Shown piece by piece: positions 62,798-64,000 of a stretch of 64,000 nucleotides of DNA (positions within the stretch are counted from its first letter, which is position 1; every line of letters starts with the position of its first letter). The notes under the pieces are model-generated. The model worked only from the letters and a program-made list of their open reading frames with translations. It ran no database searches and was not told where the DNA came from. The DNA comes from Azoarcus sp. KH32C (GTDB lineage Bacteria; Pseudomonadota; Gammaproteobacteria; Burkholderiales; Rhodocyclaceae). The translations under genes and the position numbers were made by a program. Location of the stretch: positions 4,402,001 to 4,466,000 of the forward strand of contig NC_020516.1 of assembly GCF_000349945.1 (NCBI RefSeq), in the 5' to 3' direction.

Positions 62798-64000
62798 TCA
62801 GAAGGCGTGCGACAGGGTGACGCCGATCACGTGGGTGATCTGGTCGGGCTTCTGAAAGACGCGGGTGCCGTCCGAGTAGCGCCAGCTGTTCCAGGTGTAA
62901 TCGTCCAGCTCACGCTTGTCCCAGACGTAGTCCAGGCGCACGCCGGTCGCCTTGGTGACGGCGTACTTCGCGAACAGCCGCACGGTGTTCTGCAGGTACT
63001 TCGTGTCCGGCAGGATTCCGGCGCCGACCGCGACCGGCGAGGACGCGCCGACGTCGGTGATGCTGATGTCGTACTCGTTCACGTCCCGGCTGAAGAGATA
63101 CTGCCCGCCCACCGACCACTTCGCACTCAGCCGTCCGTCGAAGCCCGCACCGACCGACTGCGAGGTCAGGTTCAGGCTCGAAGCCCAGGGCACGCAGGTA
63201 TTCGTCCGCTTCTGCGCCGCCGTCGTGCCCGAACCGTCGCACTTGGAGCCGAAGGTGCTCTGCTGCGAATGCTGTCCGATCTCGTTCTTGCCGACCGAAT
63301 ACCACGCGGAGGTCTTCCAGTTGTCGTCGATGCGGTAGGAGGCATCGAAGGCGAGCAGCTGCGAGCGGCCGTGGTTCAGGCCGATGTCGTTGATGCGCGT
63401 GTCGTAGTTGTCCTGCGCGTATTCGTAGGACATCTGCAGCGACAGCGCATTGGTCGGCAGCCAATCGAGCAGCAGGCGGGCCTTGTCGCGTTCGCGGTTG
63501 GAGAACTGTGTCGGCGCCGTCCAGTGCTCGCCGACCGCCAGGCCGCCCGGGACGAGGACCGTCACCGGCGTCGTGCCCCAGCGCGAACCGTCGCGGTTGC
63601 TGTGCGACACGGTGATGCTGCCGTTCACGGTATCGCTCAGCGACTTGCGCAGGTCCAGCCGCCAGGTGCCTTCCTGGATCTTGTCGCGGTACAGCTCGTC
63701 CATGCCTTCGTACACGCGATAGTCATAGTCGTAGCCGGCCGTCAGGTTGTAGCCCATCGGCAGACGGTAGCTCGCCTCGACCTTGGCGCGCTGCGTCTTC
63801 TGCGACTCGGGGTTGTTCGGCACTGCGGCGCCGCCGTGCGCGTAGTCGATCAGGTAGGTTTCCTGCGGCGTCTTGTCGTCGCGGTTCTCGTAGGCATACG
63901 ACGCGAGCACGCTCAGTTCGCGGGTGATGCGCGAGGTCAGCGACGTGAAGACGTTCGTCGTCACGACTTCGCCACCCAGATCCTTGCGGGTCGTGATCGT
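62798..64000 (-). CDS. MtrB/PioB-family outer-membrane beta-barrel (partial, C-terminal 400 residues)
   Basis: Outer-membrane barrel of the type that sheathes decahaem cytochromes for electron transfer across the outer membrane. The reading frame is open to the window edge (upstream residues read TITTRKDLGGEVV), so only about 400 C-terminal residues are seen. These are alternating amphipathic strands rich in Tyr, Asp and Arg (YNLTAGYDYDYRVYEG, LSLQMSYEYAQDNYD). They end HVIGVTLSHAF with the terminal Phe used by outer-membrane assembly. The N-terminal CxxC region of MtrB would lie outside. It is upstream of the CbcL-like gene on the same strand. Confidence 0.75.
   Translation of the reverse strand, partial: TITTRKDLGGEVVTTNVFTSLTSRITRELSVLASYAYENRDDKTPQETYLIDYAHGGAAVPNNPESQKTQRAKVEASYRLPMGYNLTAGYDYDYRVYEGMDELYRDKIQEGTWRLDLRKSLSDTVNGSITVSHSNRDGSRWGTTPVTVLVPGGLAVGEHWTAPTQFSNRERDKARLLLDWLPTNALSLQMSYEYAQDNYDTRINDIGLNHGRSQLLAFDASYRIDDNWKTSAWYSVGKNEIGQHSQQSTFGSKCDGSGTTAAQKRTNTCVPWASSLNLTSQSVGAGFDGRLSAKWSVGGQYLFSRDVNEYDISITDVGASSPVAVGAGILPDTKYLQNTVRLFAKYAVTKATGVRLDYVWDKRELDDYTWNSWRYSDGTRVFQKPDQITHVIGVTLSHAF

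Overview
The window looks like a chromosomal segment of a GC-rich betaproteobacterium. The order of the translation genes, the zinc-free S14 together with zinc-type S4 and L36, a PhaM-like granule protein, a fused indolepyruvate:ferredoxin oxidoreductase and a Liv/acyl-CoA gene block fit the Azoarcus/Thauera/Aromatoleum group (Rhodocyclales in the broad sense). This assignment is inference from gene content, not from a search.

Layout. (1) 1-6.2 kb: ssb and an upstream MFS exporter gene on the minus strand, divergent from uvrA, then a small unknown gene and a galE interrupted by an in-frame TAG. (2) 6.2-38.3 kb: one continuous minus-strand block holding most of the transcription/translation machinery. 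In transcription order it is tRNA-Tyr, tRNA-Gly, tRNA-Thr, tuf, tRNA-Trp, secE, nusG, rplKAJL, rpoBC, rpsLG, fusA, second tuf, rpsJ, rplCDWB, rpsS, rplV, rpsC, rplP, rpmC, rpsQ, rplNXE, rpsNH, rplFR, rpsE, rpmD, rplO, secY, infA, rpmJ, rpsMKD, rpoA, rplQ, closed by a strong intrinsic terminator. Regulatory hairpins and promoters sit at the joints. In three of them a sigma-70 promoter is embedded in an inverted repeat. (3) 38.4-49.6 kb: plus-strand metabolic and signalling genes: an FAD-linked 2-hydroxyacid dehydrogenase, indolepyruvate:ferredoxin oxidoreductase, a membrane-anchored methyltransferase, an orphan ParA-like ATPase, a substrate-binding protein translationally coupled to a hybrid histidine kinase (with a divergent LuxR-type regulator), and a PhaM-like protein. 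(4) 49.6-60.4 kb: minus-strand acid uptake and activation block: acyl-CoA synthetase, livG-livH-livM-livK-livF, a PaaK-like ligase with an altered P-loop, an alpha-methylacyl-CoA racemase-type protein and an AEC carrier. (5) 60.7-64 kb: a fused nine-haem cytochrome c / b-type membrane cytochrome of CbcL-like architecture, downstream of an MtrB/PioB-type outer-membrane barrel cut off by the window end.

The most interesting accessory observation is the CbcL-like cytochrome plus MtrB-like porin pair, a candidate compact route from the quinone pool to the outer membrane. Next are the promoter-within-hairpin operon joints, the nonsense codon in galE, the degenerate PaaK-like P-loop, and a 20-bp perfect inverted repeat in a repeat-rich gap at 53 kb.
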